Positions 7,626 to 18,118 are shown, numbered from the stretch's first letter. The stretch is DNA of 64,000 bases from Clostridia bacterium (GCA_017937865.1 JAGBCU010000008.1:1-64000), one strand, 5' to 3'. Numbers and translations: made by a program. Notes: generated by a model from the letters alone, not told the origin.

Positions 7626-9659
7626 TTGAATCGAAAAAAATGGGTCGTTTCCGATTGTGATAAGGATGTGGCTGCAAGCCTTGCGGAAAATTGCGGTGTG
7701 GATCCTTTTGCGGCGTATTTGCTGTGTTCTCGCGGAATGACAGATGACTTTGAGGTTGAAAGCTTTTTATACGATACTGACCTTTCAGACCCTTATACTC
7801 TTCCTGATATGGAAAAGGCTGTAGAAAGAATCAACAAAGCAATAGAAGACGGTGAGAAGATTACGGTTTTCGGTGATTATGATGCAGACGGTGTTACGTC
7901 GACTGCTCTTTTGTATTCATACCTTTGCTCAAGGGGTGCTAACGTTGATTACTACATACCCGACCGTGAGGGCGAGGGCTACGGTATGAGCGTAGAGGCG
8001 GTTGACGTGCTTAAAAGCAGAGCAACTTCCTTAATTATTACCGTTGATAACGGTATAAGTGCAATTGAAGAAATTAAACATGCAAAAGAAATAGGTATTG
8101 ATGTAGTTGTGACCGACCATCACCGTGTAGGTGATGAATTGCCCGATGCGGTAGCGGTTGTTGACCCTCACCGCGAGGATTCTTTTTGTGAATTCAGCGA
8201 TTGGGCAGGCGTAGGTGTAGCCTTTAAGCTTGTTTGTGCTCTTGAAAACGGTGAAGATTACGATGTTTTAGAAAAATACGGCGATTTAGTAACTGTTGGT
8301 ACAATTGCGGATATAGTTTCTTTAAAGGGTGAAAACAGAATAATCGTAAGAAGCGGTATTGCTATTATTAATGCTTCTTTTCAGGATGGCACATTAAGAA
8401 AAGGTCTTGCTTCACTTTTTGAAATCAGCGGTAATAACGGTGTAATTGATTCTGCAAGCGTTGCTTACAGAATTGCTCCCCGTATTAATGCTGCGGGAAG
8501 AATGGGTTCTGCTGAAAGAGCGGTAAAGCTTCTTTTAACTGACAGTCCCCAAGAAGCAAAGGAGCTTTCCGAAGAAATTTCTCAGGCGAATGCTCAAAGG
8601 CAGGTAACAGAAACTGAAATTTCCGAAGCTGCTATTGAGTTTATAGAAAGTCGTCCGGATATAAAATATAGCAGAGTTATTGTTGTAGAGGGCGAAGATT
8701 GGCATCAGGGCGTTATAGGTATAGTTGCTTCAAGGCTTACTGAAAGATACGGAAAGCCATGTATAGTGATTTCTAAAAACGGTGATATTGCAAAGGGTAG
8801 CGGTAGAAGTATTGAAGGCTTTTGTCTTTACGATGCTCTTGCTTATTGCTCCGATATTCTTGTGCAATACGGCGGTCACGTGCTTGCGGCAGGCTTAACT
8901 GTTGAAAGTAACAAAATTGATTTATTCAGAGAAAAAATCAATGAATTTGCCCTCAAGGGTGACGCTGCGGTGCCTGTGTTAAATATAGATTGCAAAATTA
9001 ATCCTGTTTCAATTAACACAGACCTTTTGAATTCCATAAATATTCTTGAGCCCTTCGGTGCGGAAAATCCCCAACCTTTATTCGGGCTTTATAATATGGA
9101 GCTTACGGGGATTCAGCCTGTTGGTGCAGGTAAGCATTTGCGACTTAATTTGCGAAGGAAAAACACAAGTATTGCAGTAATAATGTTTTCCGTAACTCAA
9201 GAAGAGTTTCCATATACTTTAGGTGATATTGTTGACGTTGCTGTAAAGCTTGGAGTTAATGAATATCAAGGAAAAACACAGGTTAGCATTCAGGCAAAGG
9301 CTATAAAATTATCAAAAATCAATGATACCGAGGTTTGCGAATCTATGCGAGCATACGAGGATTTTTGCCTTAATGCACCGCTTTCAACCGAAAGCAAAGA
9401 GAGTCTTTTTGTTGACAGAGATTTCTGCGGTAACGTTTACAGATTTGTAAAATCAAATAACGGTTGGAATTATGCAACCGAAATTCTTTGCTACCGATTA
9501 GGCTTACCATCGCAAAAAACGGGTGCCTGTCAGATTGCACTTGATGTTTTCTGCGAATTGGGAATACTTATTTACAATGAGGGTAAATATATTATTCCTA
9601 AAGAAAGTGTTAAATCTGCTCTTGAAAATTCTGAGATTTTTAAAAGAGCGGCTGAATAA
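7626..9659 (+). CDS. recJ: Single-stranded-DNA-specific exonuclease RecJ
   Basis: 5'-3' single-strand DNA exonuclease of recombination and mismatch/base-excision repair. DHH phosphoesterase motifs are visible: DYDADG at about 84-89, VTDHHR with the DHH triad at about 164-166, then GRMGSA and the DHHA1 motif GGHVLAAG near 420, followed by the OB-fold and a C-terminal extension; total 677 residues, within the long Clostridial range. The start is a TTG at 7626 with AGGTGA just upstream; a GTG at 7617 lies inside that site. It is followed directly by rel, a common Firmicutes neighbour, although the apt gene often found between them is absent. Confidence 0.93.
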   Translation: MNRKKWVVSDCDKDVAASLAENCGVDPFAAYLLCSRGMTDDFEVESFLYDTDLSDPYTLPDMEKAVERINKAIEDGEKITVFGDYDADGVTSTALLYSYLCSRGANVDYYIPDREGEGYGMSVEAVDVLKSRATSLIITVDNGISAIEEIKHAKEIGIDVVVTDHHRVGDELPDAVAVVDPHREDSFCEFSDWAGVGVAFKLVCALENGEDYDVLEKYGDLVTVGTIADIVSLKGENRIIVRSGIAIINASFQDGTLRKGLASLFEISGNNGVIDSASVAYRIAPRINAAGRMGSAERAVKLLLTDSPQEAKELSEEISQANAQRQVTETEISEAAIEFIESRPDIKYSRVIVVEGEDWHQGVIGIVASRLTERYGKPCIVISKNGDIAKGSGRSIEGFCLYDALAYCSDILVQYGGHVLAAGLTVESNKIDLFREKINEFALKGDAAVPVLNIDCKINPVSINTDLLNSINILEPFGAENPQPLFGLYNMELTGIQPVGAGKHLRLNLRRKNTSIAVIMFSVTQEEFPYTLGDIVDVAVKLGVNEYQGKTQVSIQAKAIKLSKINDTEVCESMRAYEDFCLNAPLSTESKESLFVDRDFCGNVYRFVKSNNGWNYATEILCYRLGLPSQKTGACQIALDVFCELGILIYNEGKYIIPKESVKSALENSEIFKRAAE

Positions 9660-9709
9660 TATATCAGTAAATCAATTAAAATTAGTTTGTATAAAAGGGG
9701 GTGACTTGA

Positions 9710-11917
9710 ATGGATGAAAATATGTCAGTAGAGCTTATGTATGACGAATTACGTGAACAGGCGGCAGAGCTTTTTGACACTAAAGAGGTTGAAATTATAG
9801 ATAAAGCATTTCAGCTTGCTAAACGTCAGCACAATGGCCAGAAGCGTTCATCAGGTGAGCCGTACATCATCCATCCTGTCGCCGTTGCAAAGATAGTGCT
9901 TGATTACGGAATGGATTACCAATCCGTAGCGGCAGCTATGTTGCACGATACTGTAGAGGATACCGATATTACTCTTGAAGAGGTAACGAGAGAATTCGGC
10001 TCAGATATTGCTCATCTTGTTGACGGTCTTACAAAATTAGGTAAAGTTCCCCTTGATATAAAGGATAAAGAGGAGCAACAGGCAGAAAACGTAAGAAAAA
10101 TGCTTCTTGCGATGTCTGAGGATATAAGAGTTATTATTATAAAGCTTGCCGACAGGCTTCATAATATAAGAACTTTAAATTTTGTTTCGCCTCAGAAAAG
10201 ACGCGACAAGGCTTTAGAAACCTTGGAGATATATGCTCCTATTGCTCACCGTTTAGGTATCAGAGCAATTAAAGAGGAGCTTGAGGATAAAGCTATAAGC
10301 TACCTTGACCCTATAGCCTATAAAGAAATTGAAGATGCTCTTGCAAGTCAGGGCAAATCTCATAAAGAATTTCTTGAAACAATAAAGAAGCAAATAAGCG
10401 AAAGAGTTAAAGAGGTTGTGCCTGATGCAAAGCTTGAGGGCAGAATTAAAAGTGTTCACGGTATATACAGAAAGATGTATATCCAGAACAGAAACTTTGA
10501 CGAAATATATGATATCTATGCCGTAAGAATAATTGTAAACAGTACCATTGAATGTTACGACTGTTTAGGTATTATTCACGATATGTTTACCCCTATTCCC
10601 GGTAGATTTAAGGACTATATTTCTACTCCTAAGCCTAATATGTATCAGTCCCTTCATACAACGGTTATCGGTAAGGCGGGTATACCTTTCGAGGTGCAGA
10701 TAAGAACGTGGGATATGCATAAAACTGCCGAATTCGGTATTGCTGCCCATTGGAAATATAAATTAGGTCTTAACGGTACTCAGAAATTTGAAGAGCGTCT
10801 TGCGTGGATCAGACAGCTTCTTGAAACTCAGAAAGAGGCTGACGACGTTAAGGATATCGTTACAACAATTAAAAGCGACCTTGTACCCGAAGAGGTTTTC
10901 GTGTTCACTCCAAAGGGTGACGTTATAGATTTACCTATGGGTGCAACTGTTATCGACTTTGCTTATGCTATTCACTCTGCAGTTGGTACAAAAATGGTAG
11001 GTGCAAAGGTAGGGGGAAGAATAGTTCCTCTTGATTATAAGGTGCAGACGGGTGAAATCGTTGAGGTTCTCACCTCATCTCAACCCGGTAAAGGTCCCTC
11101 AAGGGATTGGCTCAATATTGTAAAAACAAGCGGAGCAAAAACAAAAATACGTGCTTGGTTTAAAAAAGAGCGTCGTGACGAAAACATTGTTGAGGGTAGA
11201 GCCGAGCTTGAAAGAGAAATAAAACGCAATAAAATACGTTTTACAGATGAAGAGTATGAAAATATTATTATAACTCTTGCTGAAAGGCAGCATTGTGCAA
11301 CGGTAGATGATTTCTATGCAGCTTTAGGCTATGGCGGAATACCCATTTCAAGAGTTATGCCCTTTATAAGAGACGAGTATCACCGTCTTATGACCGCCCG
11401 TCAGCCTGAAAAGATTAAAATAACAGAAACAAGCAGGGCTACTAAGCATTCCGTAGGCGAGGGTGTTTCAGTTGACGGTATAGACAACTGCCTTATTAAG
11501 CTTTCCCGTTGCTGTGCACCTATTCCCGGTGACGAAATTATCGGTTTTATTACCCGAGGTCACGGTGTTTCTATTCATAAGAGAGATTGCACTAACGTTC
11601 CTGCGGATATTGTAAATTGTGAAGAGCCTGACAGATGGATAAGTGCAAGATGGCTTTCTTCAAACAACATTAAAGAATTCAAAGCAAGCCTTTCTCTTGA
11701 ATGTGAAAGCCGAGTTGCTCTTATGGCGGATATTGCAACTGTACTTGCAGATATGAGAGTTATGATTAACGCTGTTAACGCCCGTCAGGATAAAAACGGT
11801 AAGGATTACGTGTATCTTACAATTACCGTAAAGAGCACCGATTTTCTTAACATTGTTATATCTAAGCTTAAAACTATAAAAGGTGTTCATAACGTATCCA
11901 GGAGTGGTAACGCATGA
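9710..11917 (+). CDS. rel: Bifunctional (p)ppGpp synthetase/hydrolase
   Basis: Long RSH stringent-response enzyme that makes and degrades (p)ppGpp. Domains in order: HD hydrolase (H79-D80 in MLHDTVEDTD), synthetase (about 230-350, with GRFKDYISTPKPNMYQSLHT; the RxKD signature is that of bifunctional Mn-dependent Rel, not of RelA), TGS (about 395-455, VFTPKGDVIDLP), the conserved Cys zinc-finger region (CCAPIPGD near 600) and a C-terminal ACT domain. At 735 residues it is full length. GGGGGTG precedes the ATG. The stop overlaps the dtd start by four bases (ATGA), so the two are translationally coupled, as in many Firmicutes. Confidence 0.95.
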   Translation: MDENMSVELMYDELREQAAELFDTKEVEIIDKAFQLAKRQHNGQKRSSGEPYIIHPVAVAKIVLDYGMDYQSVAAAMLHDTVEDTDITLEEVTREFGSDIAHLVDGLTKLGKVPLDIKDKEEQQAENVRKMLLAMSEDIRVIIIKLADRLHNIRTLNFVSPQKRRDKALETLEIYAPIAHRLGIRAIKEELEDKAISYLDPIAYKEIEDALASQGKSHKEFLETIKKQISERVKEVVPDAKLEGRIKSVHGIYRKMYIQNRNFDEIYDIYAVRIIVNSTIECYDCLGIIHDMFTPIPGRFKDYISTPKPNMYQSLHTTVIGKAGIPFEVQIRTWDMHKTAEFGIAAHWKYKLGLNGTQKFEERLAWIRQLLETQKEADDVKDIVTTIKSDLVPEEVFVFTPKGDVIDLPMGATVIDFAYAIHSAVGTKMVGAKVGGRIVPLDYKVQTGEIVEVLTSSQPGKGPSRDWLNIVKTSGAKTKIRAWFKKERRDENIVEGRAELEREIKRNKIRFTDEEYENIIITLAERQHCATVDDFYAALGYGGIPISRVMPFIRDEYHRLMTARQPEKIKITETSRATKHSVGEGVSVDGIDNCLIKLSRCCAPIPGDEIIGFITRGHGVSIHKRDCTNVPADIVNCEEPDRWISARWLSSNNIKEFKASLSLECESRVALMADIATVLADMRVMINAVNARQDKNGKDYVYLTITVKSTDFLNIVISKLKTIKGVHNVSRSGNA

Positions 11918-12372
11918 AAGCAGTAATTCAAAGAGTAATTGAAAGCTCCGTATCTGTTGACGGAGAAATAGTAGGTAAATCCCAAAAGGGATATATGATT
12001 CTTTTAGGCGTTGTAAAGGGGGATACTGAAAAAGAGGCTCAGCTTCTTGCCGCAAAAACCGCATCACTCAGAGTTTTTGAGGATGAAAACGGCAAAATGA
12101 ACAAGTCGATTATTGATATTGACGGTGATGCACTCGTGATTTCTCAGTTTACCCTTTGTGCCGATTGTAAAAAAGGAAACAGACCGTCCTTTACTAATAG
12201 TGAAGAGCCTGAAAACGCAAAAAGATTATACGAGCTTTTTTGCAATGAGCTTAAAAATAACGGTGTAAAAAACGTTGAAACGGGCATATTTGCTGCAGAT
12301 ATGAAGGTTTCTCTTATAAACGACGGTCCCGTTACTATTTGCTTTGACACTGATATCTGGCGAAAAAACTAA
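11914..12372 (+). CDS. dtd: D-aminoacyl-tRNA deacylase
   Basis: Homodimeric editing enzyme that hydrolyses D-amino acids from mischarged tRNA. Both active-site signatures are present: SQFTL at about 77-81 and the Gly-cisPro motif GPVT at about 138-141. The length (152 residues) is normal. It overlaps rel by four bases. Confidence 0.95.
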   Translation: MKAVIQRVIESSVSVDGEIVGKSQKGYMILLGVVKGDTEKEAQLLAAKTASLRVFEDENGKMNKSIIDIDGDALVISQFTLCADCKKGNRPSFTNSEEPENAKRLYELFCNELKNNGVKNVETGIFAADMKVSLINDGPVTICFDTDIWRKN

Positions 12373-12389
12373 AAGGATAACAAGAAAAA

Positions 12390-13019
12390 ATGTATATAAA
12401 ATGTGTTCCCGCAGGTGCAATAAGTGCAAATTGCTTTGTAATCTGCGATAAAAAAACAAAGGTAGGGGCTATAATAGACCCCGGTGCATATGATTTTAAC
12501 GTAAAAAAAGCAATAGCAGATGCAGGCATTGAAGAATTAAAATATATTCTTTGCACTCACGGTCACTTTGACCATATTGCAGGTATTGCTGATTTAAAAG
12601 AGGACTACCCTGAAGCAAAGATTTGTATCGGCAAAGAAGATGCGCCAATGCTTTCCGACGGTAATCTTAATATGGCTTATTATTTCGGTATGCCCTTTTC
12701 ACCCTGCTATGCAGACGTTGAGCTATCAGACGGTGATGTGATAAAGCTTTCTGATATTGAAATAACCGTTGCTTGTGCACCGGGTCATTCTCCGGGCGGA
12801 GTGCTTTTCGTTTTAAAAAATGAAAAAGTAATTTTCAGCGGTGACACTCTTTTCTCAGGTAGTATAGGTAGAACCGACCTTTATGGCGGTAATTATTCTG
12901 TATTAATGAAAACCCTTAAAGAGCTTAAGAAATATCCCGAGGATTTTTTGGTGTATACGGGTCACGGTGAAAGCACAACAATAGGTAGAGAATTAAAAAA
13001 TAATATATATTTAGTATGA
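12390..13019 (+). CDS. Metallo-beta-lactamase-fold hydrolase (glyoxalase II-like)
   Basis: A 209-residue zinc hydrolase of the hydroxyacylglutathione-hydrolase-like group. The THGHFDH metal motif is at about 56-62, with later ligands in APGHSPG (His), SGDTLF (Asp) and YTGHGE (His). Small single-domain members like this are regularly found between dtd and hemZ in Clostridia; the substrate is not established, with thioesters a possibility. AAGGA lies about 12 bases before the ATG, which is longer than usual. The stop overlaps the next start by four bases. Confidence 0.88.
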   Translation: MYIKCVPAGAISANCFVICDKKTKVGAIIDPGAYDFNVKKAIADAGIEELKYILCTHGHFDHIAGIADLKEDYPEAKICIGKEDAPMLSDGNLNMAYYFGMPFSPCYADVELSDGDVIKLSDIEITVACAPGHSPGGVLFVLKNEKVIFSGDTLFSGSIGRTDLYGGNYSVLMKTLKELKKYPEDFLVYTGHGESTTIGRELKNNIYLV

Positions 13020-14473
13020 ATTTATATTGTATAAACCACACCTACAGATATGAAGCCGAGAAGCTTTTAAGGCTGTTCTTTCCTTTGGCGAAATTCAATG
13101 AGTTGTATGAATTTACAGGTGATGAGGGTGATTATCTTCTCACAAAAACAGAGGGTGAAGAATTACTTAAGCTTACGGCGGTGCTTTCTCTTAACGGTAA
13201 AACAGAAACTAAAGAGAAAGAAATAGAAAAGCATTTATGCGAGGATGAAGAAAGAGAGCTTCTTTTACTCGCCTACGAGCTTCTTTGCAAAATGTGTTCG
13301 TTTACGCCTAAATGGGGGATTCTTACCGGTGTAAGACCCTCAAAGCTTTTGATGAATAAAATGCTTACCTGCGATGAAAAAGAGGCTTACGGTTGGTTTC
13401 GCGATACCTTTAAGGTCTCGGAAGAAAAAGCAAAGCTTGCTTTATCCGTTGCAAAAACAGAGCTTACAATAATTGAAAAAGCAGGGGATAATACCTTTAG
13501 CTTATATATAAGCATACCGTTTTGCCCGTCAAGATGTAGTTATTGCTCATTTGTTTCTCATTCTATTGATTCTCAAAAGGCAAAAGAGCTTGTCCCCGAT
13601 TATGTAAATAAGCTTTTAGAGGAATTGGAGTTTACAGCTAAAAAAGCAAAAGAAAACAACCTTACTCTTACAAGCGTTTATTGGGGCGGTGGCACACCAA
13701 CAACCCTTGATGAGAATGATTTAGACAGAGTTCTTACTAAAATAGAAGAATGCTTTGACCTTTCTACCTGCGTTGAATATACCGTTGAAGCAGGGCGACC
13801 CGATACGGTTACAAAAGAAAAGCTTCAGGTATTAAAAAATCATAACGTCGGAAGAATAAGCATTAATCCTCAAACCTTTTCCGACAGCGTATTAAAGGAA
13901 ATAGGAAGAAGGCATTCAGCTTCGCTTACTGAAGAAAAATATCTTCTCGCAAGGGAGATAGGCTTTGAGAGTATAAATATGGACCTTATTGCAGGTCTTC
14001 CTACTGATACTCTTGAGGGCTTTAAAAACAGCATCAATAAGGCGGTGAGCCTTAACCCTGATAATATTACGGTACATACACTTGCTTTAAAGACGTCGTC
14101 ATTTATAGTAACTGAAAATGAAAGCGATTCTGTTACCGACGAAAGCATAAATCAAATGCTTTCCTATGCTCAAAAGGTTTTAACTGAAAACGGCTATCAC
14201 CCGTATTATATGTATCGCCAGAGTAAATCCTTAGGAAATCTTGAAAACGTTGGTTGGTGCAAGGAGGGTAAAGAATGCGTTTACAACATTTTAATGATGG
14301 AAGAATGTCAAAGCATTTTTTCCGTCGGTGCAGGTGCGGTAACAAAATTAAGAAAAAATGACGGTAGCGTTATTGAAAGAATATTTAATTTTAAATATCC
14401 CTTTGAATATATTTCGCGTTTTGATTTGTTGCTCGACAAAAAAATGCGTATGAGCTCGTTCTTTACGGAATAA
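13016..14473 (+). CDS. hemZ: HemZ-type radical SAM coproporphyrinogen dehydrogenase-like protein
   Basis: Radical SAM enzyme of the oxygen-independent coproporphyrinogen III oxidase superfamily, HemZ branch. The 4Fe-4S/SAM motif CxxxCxxC is at 170-177 (PFCPSRCSYCSF), preceded by a 160-residue N-terminal domain seen in HemZ but not in HemN, and followed by the YWGGGTPT glycine motif. Length 485 matches HemZ. The family may act in haem biosynthesis or in an uncharacterised reaction; no other haem genes are in the window, so the coproporphyrinogen role is not confirmed here. It overlaps the MBL-fold gene by four bases. Confidence 0.88.
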   Translation: MNLYCINHTYRYEAEKLLRLFFPLAKFNELYEFTGDEGDYLLTKTEGEELLKLTAVLSLNGKTETKEKEIEKHLCEDEERELLLLAYELLCKMCSFTPKWGILTGVRPSKLLMNKMLTCDEKEAYGWFRDTFKVSEEKAKLALSVAKTELTIIEKAGDNTFSLYISIPFCPSRCSYCSFVSHSIDSQKAKELVPDYVNKLLEELEFTAKKAKENNLTLTSVYWGGGTPTTLDENDLDRVLTKIEECFDLSTCVEYTVEAGRPDTVTKEKLQVLKNHNVGRISINPQTFSDSVLKEIGRRHSASLTEEKYLLAREIGFESINMDLIAGLPTDTLEGFKNSINKAVSLNPDNITVHTLALKTSSFIVTENESDSVTDESINQMLSYAQKVLTENGYHPYYMYRQSKSLGNLENVGWCKEGKECVYNILMMEECQSIFSVGAGAVTKLRKNDGSVIERIFNFKYPFEYISRFDLLLDKKMRMSSFFTE

Positions 14474-14517
14474 AATAATATGTAAATACTTATTTTTTAT
14501 TTTTAGGTGGTGAAGTA

Positions 14518-15456
14518 ATGGCAAATATAAATAATACTCTCGAATACATCGTAAAAAAAGCAGAAGCTCCCGAAAGCTTTTGTAAGGAATGTGAAAGAAA
14601 GTACAATAAAAAAATACAGAAAATCGCAAAGGATATAGCCGATAATCAAGCGATGACTATAGTAATGCTTGCAGGGCCAAGCTCAGCGGGCAAAACCACA
14701 ACTGCAAAAAAATTAAGAGAAGCTCTTGCAGATTTAAATATAGTTTGCCATACTATTTCTCTTGATGATTTTTATCTTAACAATTGCGATTCGCCAAGAT
14801 TTCCCGATGGCACACCCGATTATGAAACCGTTGACGCTCTTGATATTGCTTGCTTTGAAAAAACAATGAATAAGCTTCTTACCGAGGGCGAGGCTCAGCT
14901 TCCCGAGTTTGATTTTTTAACGGGTGCAAGAAAGCCTCGATATAATCATCTTAAAATAACGCCTAGCGATGTTATAATCGTTGAAGGGCTTCACGCTCTT
15001 AATCCCGTAATTACAAAGCATATACCATCTGAAAGAATATTAAAGATTTATATAAACGTTTCGTCCCGTATTTATGACAAAAATAAAAATATCATTCTTA
15101 ATAAACGTAATATGAGGTTTATAAGAAGGATGGTAAGAGATTATAAATTCAGAGGTAATTCTGTTGAGGAAACCTTTAAAATGTGGATTACCGTCCGTTA
15201 CGGAGAGGATGCATATCTTTTCCCGTTTAAAGATAATGCAGATATAAAAATAAACACAATCCACCTTTACGAAACCTGTATTCTTAAAAATACCGCAATA
15301 GAGCTTTTATCTGAGGTGAGTAAGGAATCAGAGTTTTATAAAGAATCACAAAGGCTTATAAGAAATCTTGAAAGATTTCCGTCTATAAACTCATCGGTCG
15401 TTCCCGAAGATTCGCTTTTAAGGGAATTTATCGGAAAGGAGCACAATAATGGCTGA
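14518..15456 (+). CDS. Uridine kinase-like nucleoside kinase
   Basis: P-loop kinase of the phosphoribulokinase/uridine kinase family. The Walker A GPSSAGKT is at about 53-60, followed by SLDDFY (substrate Asp) and the VIVEGLHAL strand. Many Clostridial relatives carry an N-terminal TGS domain giving about 550 residues; this 312-residue protein has only a short leader before the kinase domain. A GGTGG site precedes the ATG. The stop overlaps the next gene by eight bases (ATGGCTGA), indicating coupling. Confidence 0.85.
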   Translation: MANINNTLEYIVKKAEAPESFCKECERKYNKKIQKIAKDIADNQAMTIVMLAGPSSAGKTTTAKKLREALADLNIVCHTISLDDFYLNNCDSPRFPDGTPDYETVDALDIACFEKTMNKLLTEGEAQLPEFDFLTGARKPRYNHLKITPSDVIIVEGLHALNPVITKHIPSERILKIYINVSSRIYDKNKNIILNKRNMRFIRRMVRDYKFRGNSVEETFKMWITVRYGEDAYLFPFKDNADIKINTIHLYETCILKNTAIELLSEVSKESEFYKESQRLIRNLERFPSINSSVVPEDSLLREFIGKEHNNG

Positions 15457-17230
15457 TAAATCAACTAAAAAACAGAATATTTTAGGCGGTGCAATGGTGC
15501 TTGTAATTGCAACCGCTCTTGTAAAGGTAATAGGCGCGGTTTACAAAATACCCTTAACGAGTATTATCGGCTCGTTGGGTAGAGGTTATTTTGCATCGGC
15601 TTATAACATTTACACACCTATTTATGCTATTTCAATGGCGGGGCTTCCCGTTGCCGTTTCAACAATTGTTTCAAGAAATACGGCTCTTGGTAAATACCGT
15701 GACGTAAAGCAAGTGCTTAAAATCACTTTTCCGTTGTTTTTAGCTTTAGGTCTTGTTGGTACGGGTGCTTTATTCCTTGCGGCAAAGCCTTACGTTGATT
15801 CCGTAGGCTCACCCCTTGCGATTTACAGCGTTTATGCAATAGCTCCGTCAATTCTTTTCTGTTGCATAATGAGTACTTACAGAGGATATTACGAGGGTCT
15901 TAGCAATATGTATCCTACGGCGATATCTCAGGTTATCGAGTCTTTAGGTAAGCTGATTTTCGGTTTGGTGCTTTCTTACGGTGTTATAGCCTATGCCGAA
16001 AAAGAAATTGCCCTTACAGGTCAGGTTTTCGGTCAGGTGATTGAAAGTGACGGGGATAAAGCAATTGTTTACGCTCTTTCCGCCGCAGCCGCCATTTTAG
16101 GCGTTACTTTAGGTACTGTTTTCGGTGCTATATACACAATTTTAAGACATAAGCTTAAAAAAGACGGAATTACAAAAGAACAGCTTGTTAATTCACCCTT
16201 AGCATCACCAAAGAAGACTACAATCAAAGAAATTGTAGCAATAGCAGTGCCTACCGCTATCAGCTCACTTGTTCTTAATATTACAAACTTTATTGATACT
16301 TGGATGATTCAAAGCCGTCTTGAAAGTGTTGTGCTTGAAAATTACGATACCATTATGGGTATTTACGGAGATTCAATAAACGCAGCAAATATTGCAAGAG
16401 AAAATATTCATACCTTCCTTTACGGTGCTTATGATACAACTCTTGATTTCAGAAATCTTGTGCCTACAATTATGATGACCTTAGGCGTAAGTGCTATTCC
16501 TATAATTTCCGCGGCAGTAGCAAAGAAGGATTATAAAACAGTTAACAGCTCTGTTAATACTGTTTTCAGAATGACAATGCTTATTGCTCTTCCTGCGGGT
16601 GTAGGCTTCTTCGCACTCTCTGAGCCTATTTTAGGGCTTATGTACAGAGGCACGGAAAATGAGCCCGGTATCGCAATTTCTGCCCCTGTTTTAGCACTTT
16701 ACGGTCTTATGATGGCAATACTTACTCTTTCCTCGCCACTTACTAATATGCTTCAGGCAATCGGCAGGGCAGACGTTCCCGCAAAGGCTCTTGCTTTAGG
16801 CTGTGTGTTTAAAATAGGTCTTAACTATATTCTTATAGGTATCCCCGAAATCAATATTAAGGGTGCGGTTTTCGGCACGGCATTCTTCTATCTTCTTTGC
16901 ATTGTTTATAACTATAGCGTGTTGAAAAAAGAAACATCGGTGCGTATAGAAATAAAAACCGTTTTAATTAAACCGTTAATTGCGGCGGTGCTTTGCGGCG
17001 GTGCGGCTTACGGCTCATATACTCTTTTATGCGGTATTCTTACGTTTGGTGACCCCTCAAGCCGTCTTAACGGTCAGTCGCTTTCCTGCCTTATTTCTGT
17101 AGGCATTGCAGGTATTGTATACCTTATTTGCATACTTTTTACAAAAACTTTGGTAAAAGATGACATTTTAATGCTTCCAAAGGGCGAAAAATTAGCAAAA
17201 ATACTTGAAAAATATAAACTTATAGGGTAA
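15449..17230 (+). CDS. SpoVB/YabM-like polysaccharide flippase (MOP superfamily)
   Basis: Large polytopic membrane protein (593 residues, about 14 transmembrane segments) of the multidrug/oligosaccharidyl-lipid/polysaccharide exporter superfamily. The N-terminus (GAMVLVIATALVKVIGAVYKIPL) is the hallmark of the SpoVB/YabM/MurJ group, which flips lipid-linked precursors such as lipid II. The gene order flippase-mazG-HU matches the yabM-yabN neighbourhood of Bacillus. Function could be lipid II flipping in vegetative growth or spore cortex synthesis; sequence alone does not decide. A loop insertion around residues 190-215 is longer than in short relatives. Confidence 0.88.
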   Translation: MADKSTKKQNILGGAMVLVIATALVKVIGAVYKIPLTSIIGSLGRGYFASAYNIYTPIYAISMAGLPVAVSTIVSRNTALGKYRDVKQVLKITFPLFLALGLVGTGALFLAAKPYVDSVGSPLAIYSVYAIAPSILFCCIMSTYRGYYEGLSNMYPTAISQVIESLGKLIFGLVLSYGVIAYAEKEIALTGQVFGQVIESDGDKAIVYALSAAAAILGVTLGTVFGAIYTILRHKLKKDGITKEQLVNSPLASPKKTTIKEIVAIAVPTAISSLVLNITNFIDTWMIQSRLESVVLENYDTIMGIYGDSINAANIARENIHTFLYGAYDTTLDFRNLVPTIMMTLGVSAIPIISAAVAKKDYKTVNSSVNTVFRMTMLIALPAGVGFFALSEPILGLMYRGTENEPGIAISAPVLALYGLMMAILTLSSPLTNMLQAIGRADVPAKALALGCVFKIGLNYILIGIPEINIKGAVFGTAFFYLLCIVYNYSVLKKETSVRIEIKTVLIKPLIAAVLCGGAAYGSYTLLCGILTFGDPSSRLNGQSLSCLISVGIAGIVYLICILFTKTLVKDDILMLPKGEKLAKILEKYKLIG

Positions 17231-17256
17231 AATATATAGACAGAGGATGTAAATAA

Positions 17257-18060
17257 ATGGCAAGTAATTTTAAGTTTAAAGATAAGTACGATTTTAACGA
17301 CCTTGTTGATATTGTGAGAATTCTTCGTGAGCCGGGCGGTTGTCCTTGGGATATGGAGCAAACCCACAAATCTATAAGAGAAAATTTTCTTGAAGAAACC
17401 TATGAGGTTATTGAAGCCATTGATACCGATAACAAAGAATTGATGCAAGAGGAGCTTGGCGACGTTCTTTTACAGGTTATCCTTCATTCCGATATGGCAA
17501 GAACAGACGGTTGGTTTAATATAAACGATGTTGCTGACGGTATCTGTCAGAAGCTTATAATCCGCCACCCTCACGTTTTTGGTGACGTAAGCGTAGCCTC
17601 TACAGACGATGTTCTTAAAAATTGGGATACTATAAAACGACAAACAAAAAAGCAGTCTAATCAAAGCGAAGCTATGGCGGCAATCCCTGTAGTTTACCCC
17701 GCTCTTATGAAAGCCCAGAAGGTACAGGAAAAGGCAAAAAAGGCGGGCTTCGATTGGCGGGAGGCTGACGGTGCTTTCGATAAAATCGCTGAAGAATCAA
17801 AAGAACTTAAAAAAGCTCTTGAAGCAGGTGTTCAGGCTGATATTGAGGATGAATTAGGCGACCTTTTGTTTTCCGTTGTTAACACAGCCCGTTTTTGTAA
17901 TTGCGAAGCGGAAACTGCTCTCGATAAAGCAACTAAAAAGTTTATGAAGAGATTTACAATAACTGAAGCTCTTGCAAACGAAAAGGGTATTGATATGAAA
18001 ACCGCTTCAATTGAAGCTCTTGACGAGCTTTGGGACGAAGCGAAGAAAAAGTCCATTTAA
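17257..18060 (+). CDS. mazG: Nucleoside triphosphate pyrophosphohydrolase MazG
   Basis: Hydrolyses (d)NTPs to monophosphates and pyrophosphate, a house-cleaning enzyme that also lowers (p)ppGpp in some bacteria. Two tandem MazG folds: the first contains [15 protein letters not shown] and the metal-binding EExxE ([11 protein letters not shown], about 48-58) with the partner ExxD (EELGDVLLQ); the second has [10 protein letters not shown] and DELGDLLF near 170-210. At 267 residues this is the two-domain E. coli-type protein without the N-terminal methylase domain of Bacillus YabN. Confidence 0.95.
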   Translation: MASNFKFKDKYDFNDLVDIVRILREPGGCPWDMEQTHKSIRENFLEETYEVIEAIDTDNKELMQEELGDVLLQVILHSDMARTDGWFNINDVADGICQKLIIRHPHVFGDVSVASTDDVLKNWDTIKRQTKKQSNQSEAMAAIPVVYPALMKAQKVQEKAKKAGFDWREADGAFDKIAEESKELKKALEAGVQADIEDELGDLLFSVVNTARFCNCEAETALDKATKKFMKRFTITEALANEKGIDMKTASIEALDELWDEAKKKSI

Positions 18061-18075
18061 AGTCACTTGTGACTT
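18060..18075. promoter_or_regulatory. Palindrome before the HU gene
   Basis: AAGTCAC TT GTGACTT: perfect 7-base arms beginning at the last base of the mazG stop codon and 44 bases before the HU start. It could be an operator or a processing hairpin that lets HU be expressed apart from the upstream run. No clear -10/-35 pair was found with it. Confidence 0.35.
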
Positions 18076-18118
18076 GGAAAATAAAAAACAAAAAATAATT
18101 TTTTTGGAGGAAATTAAA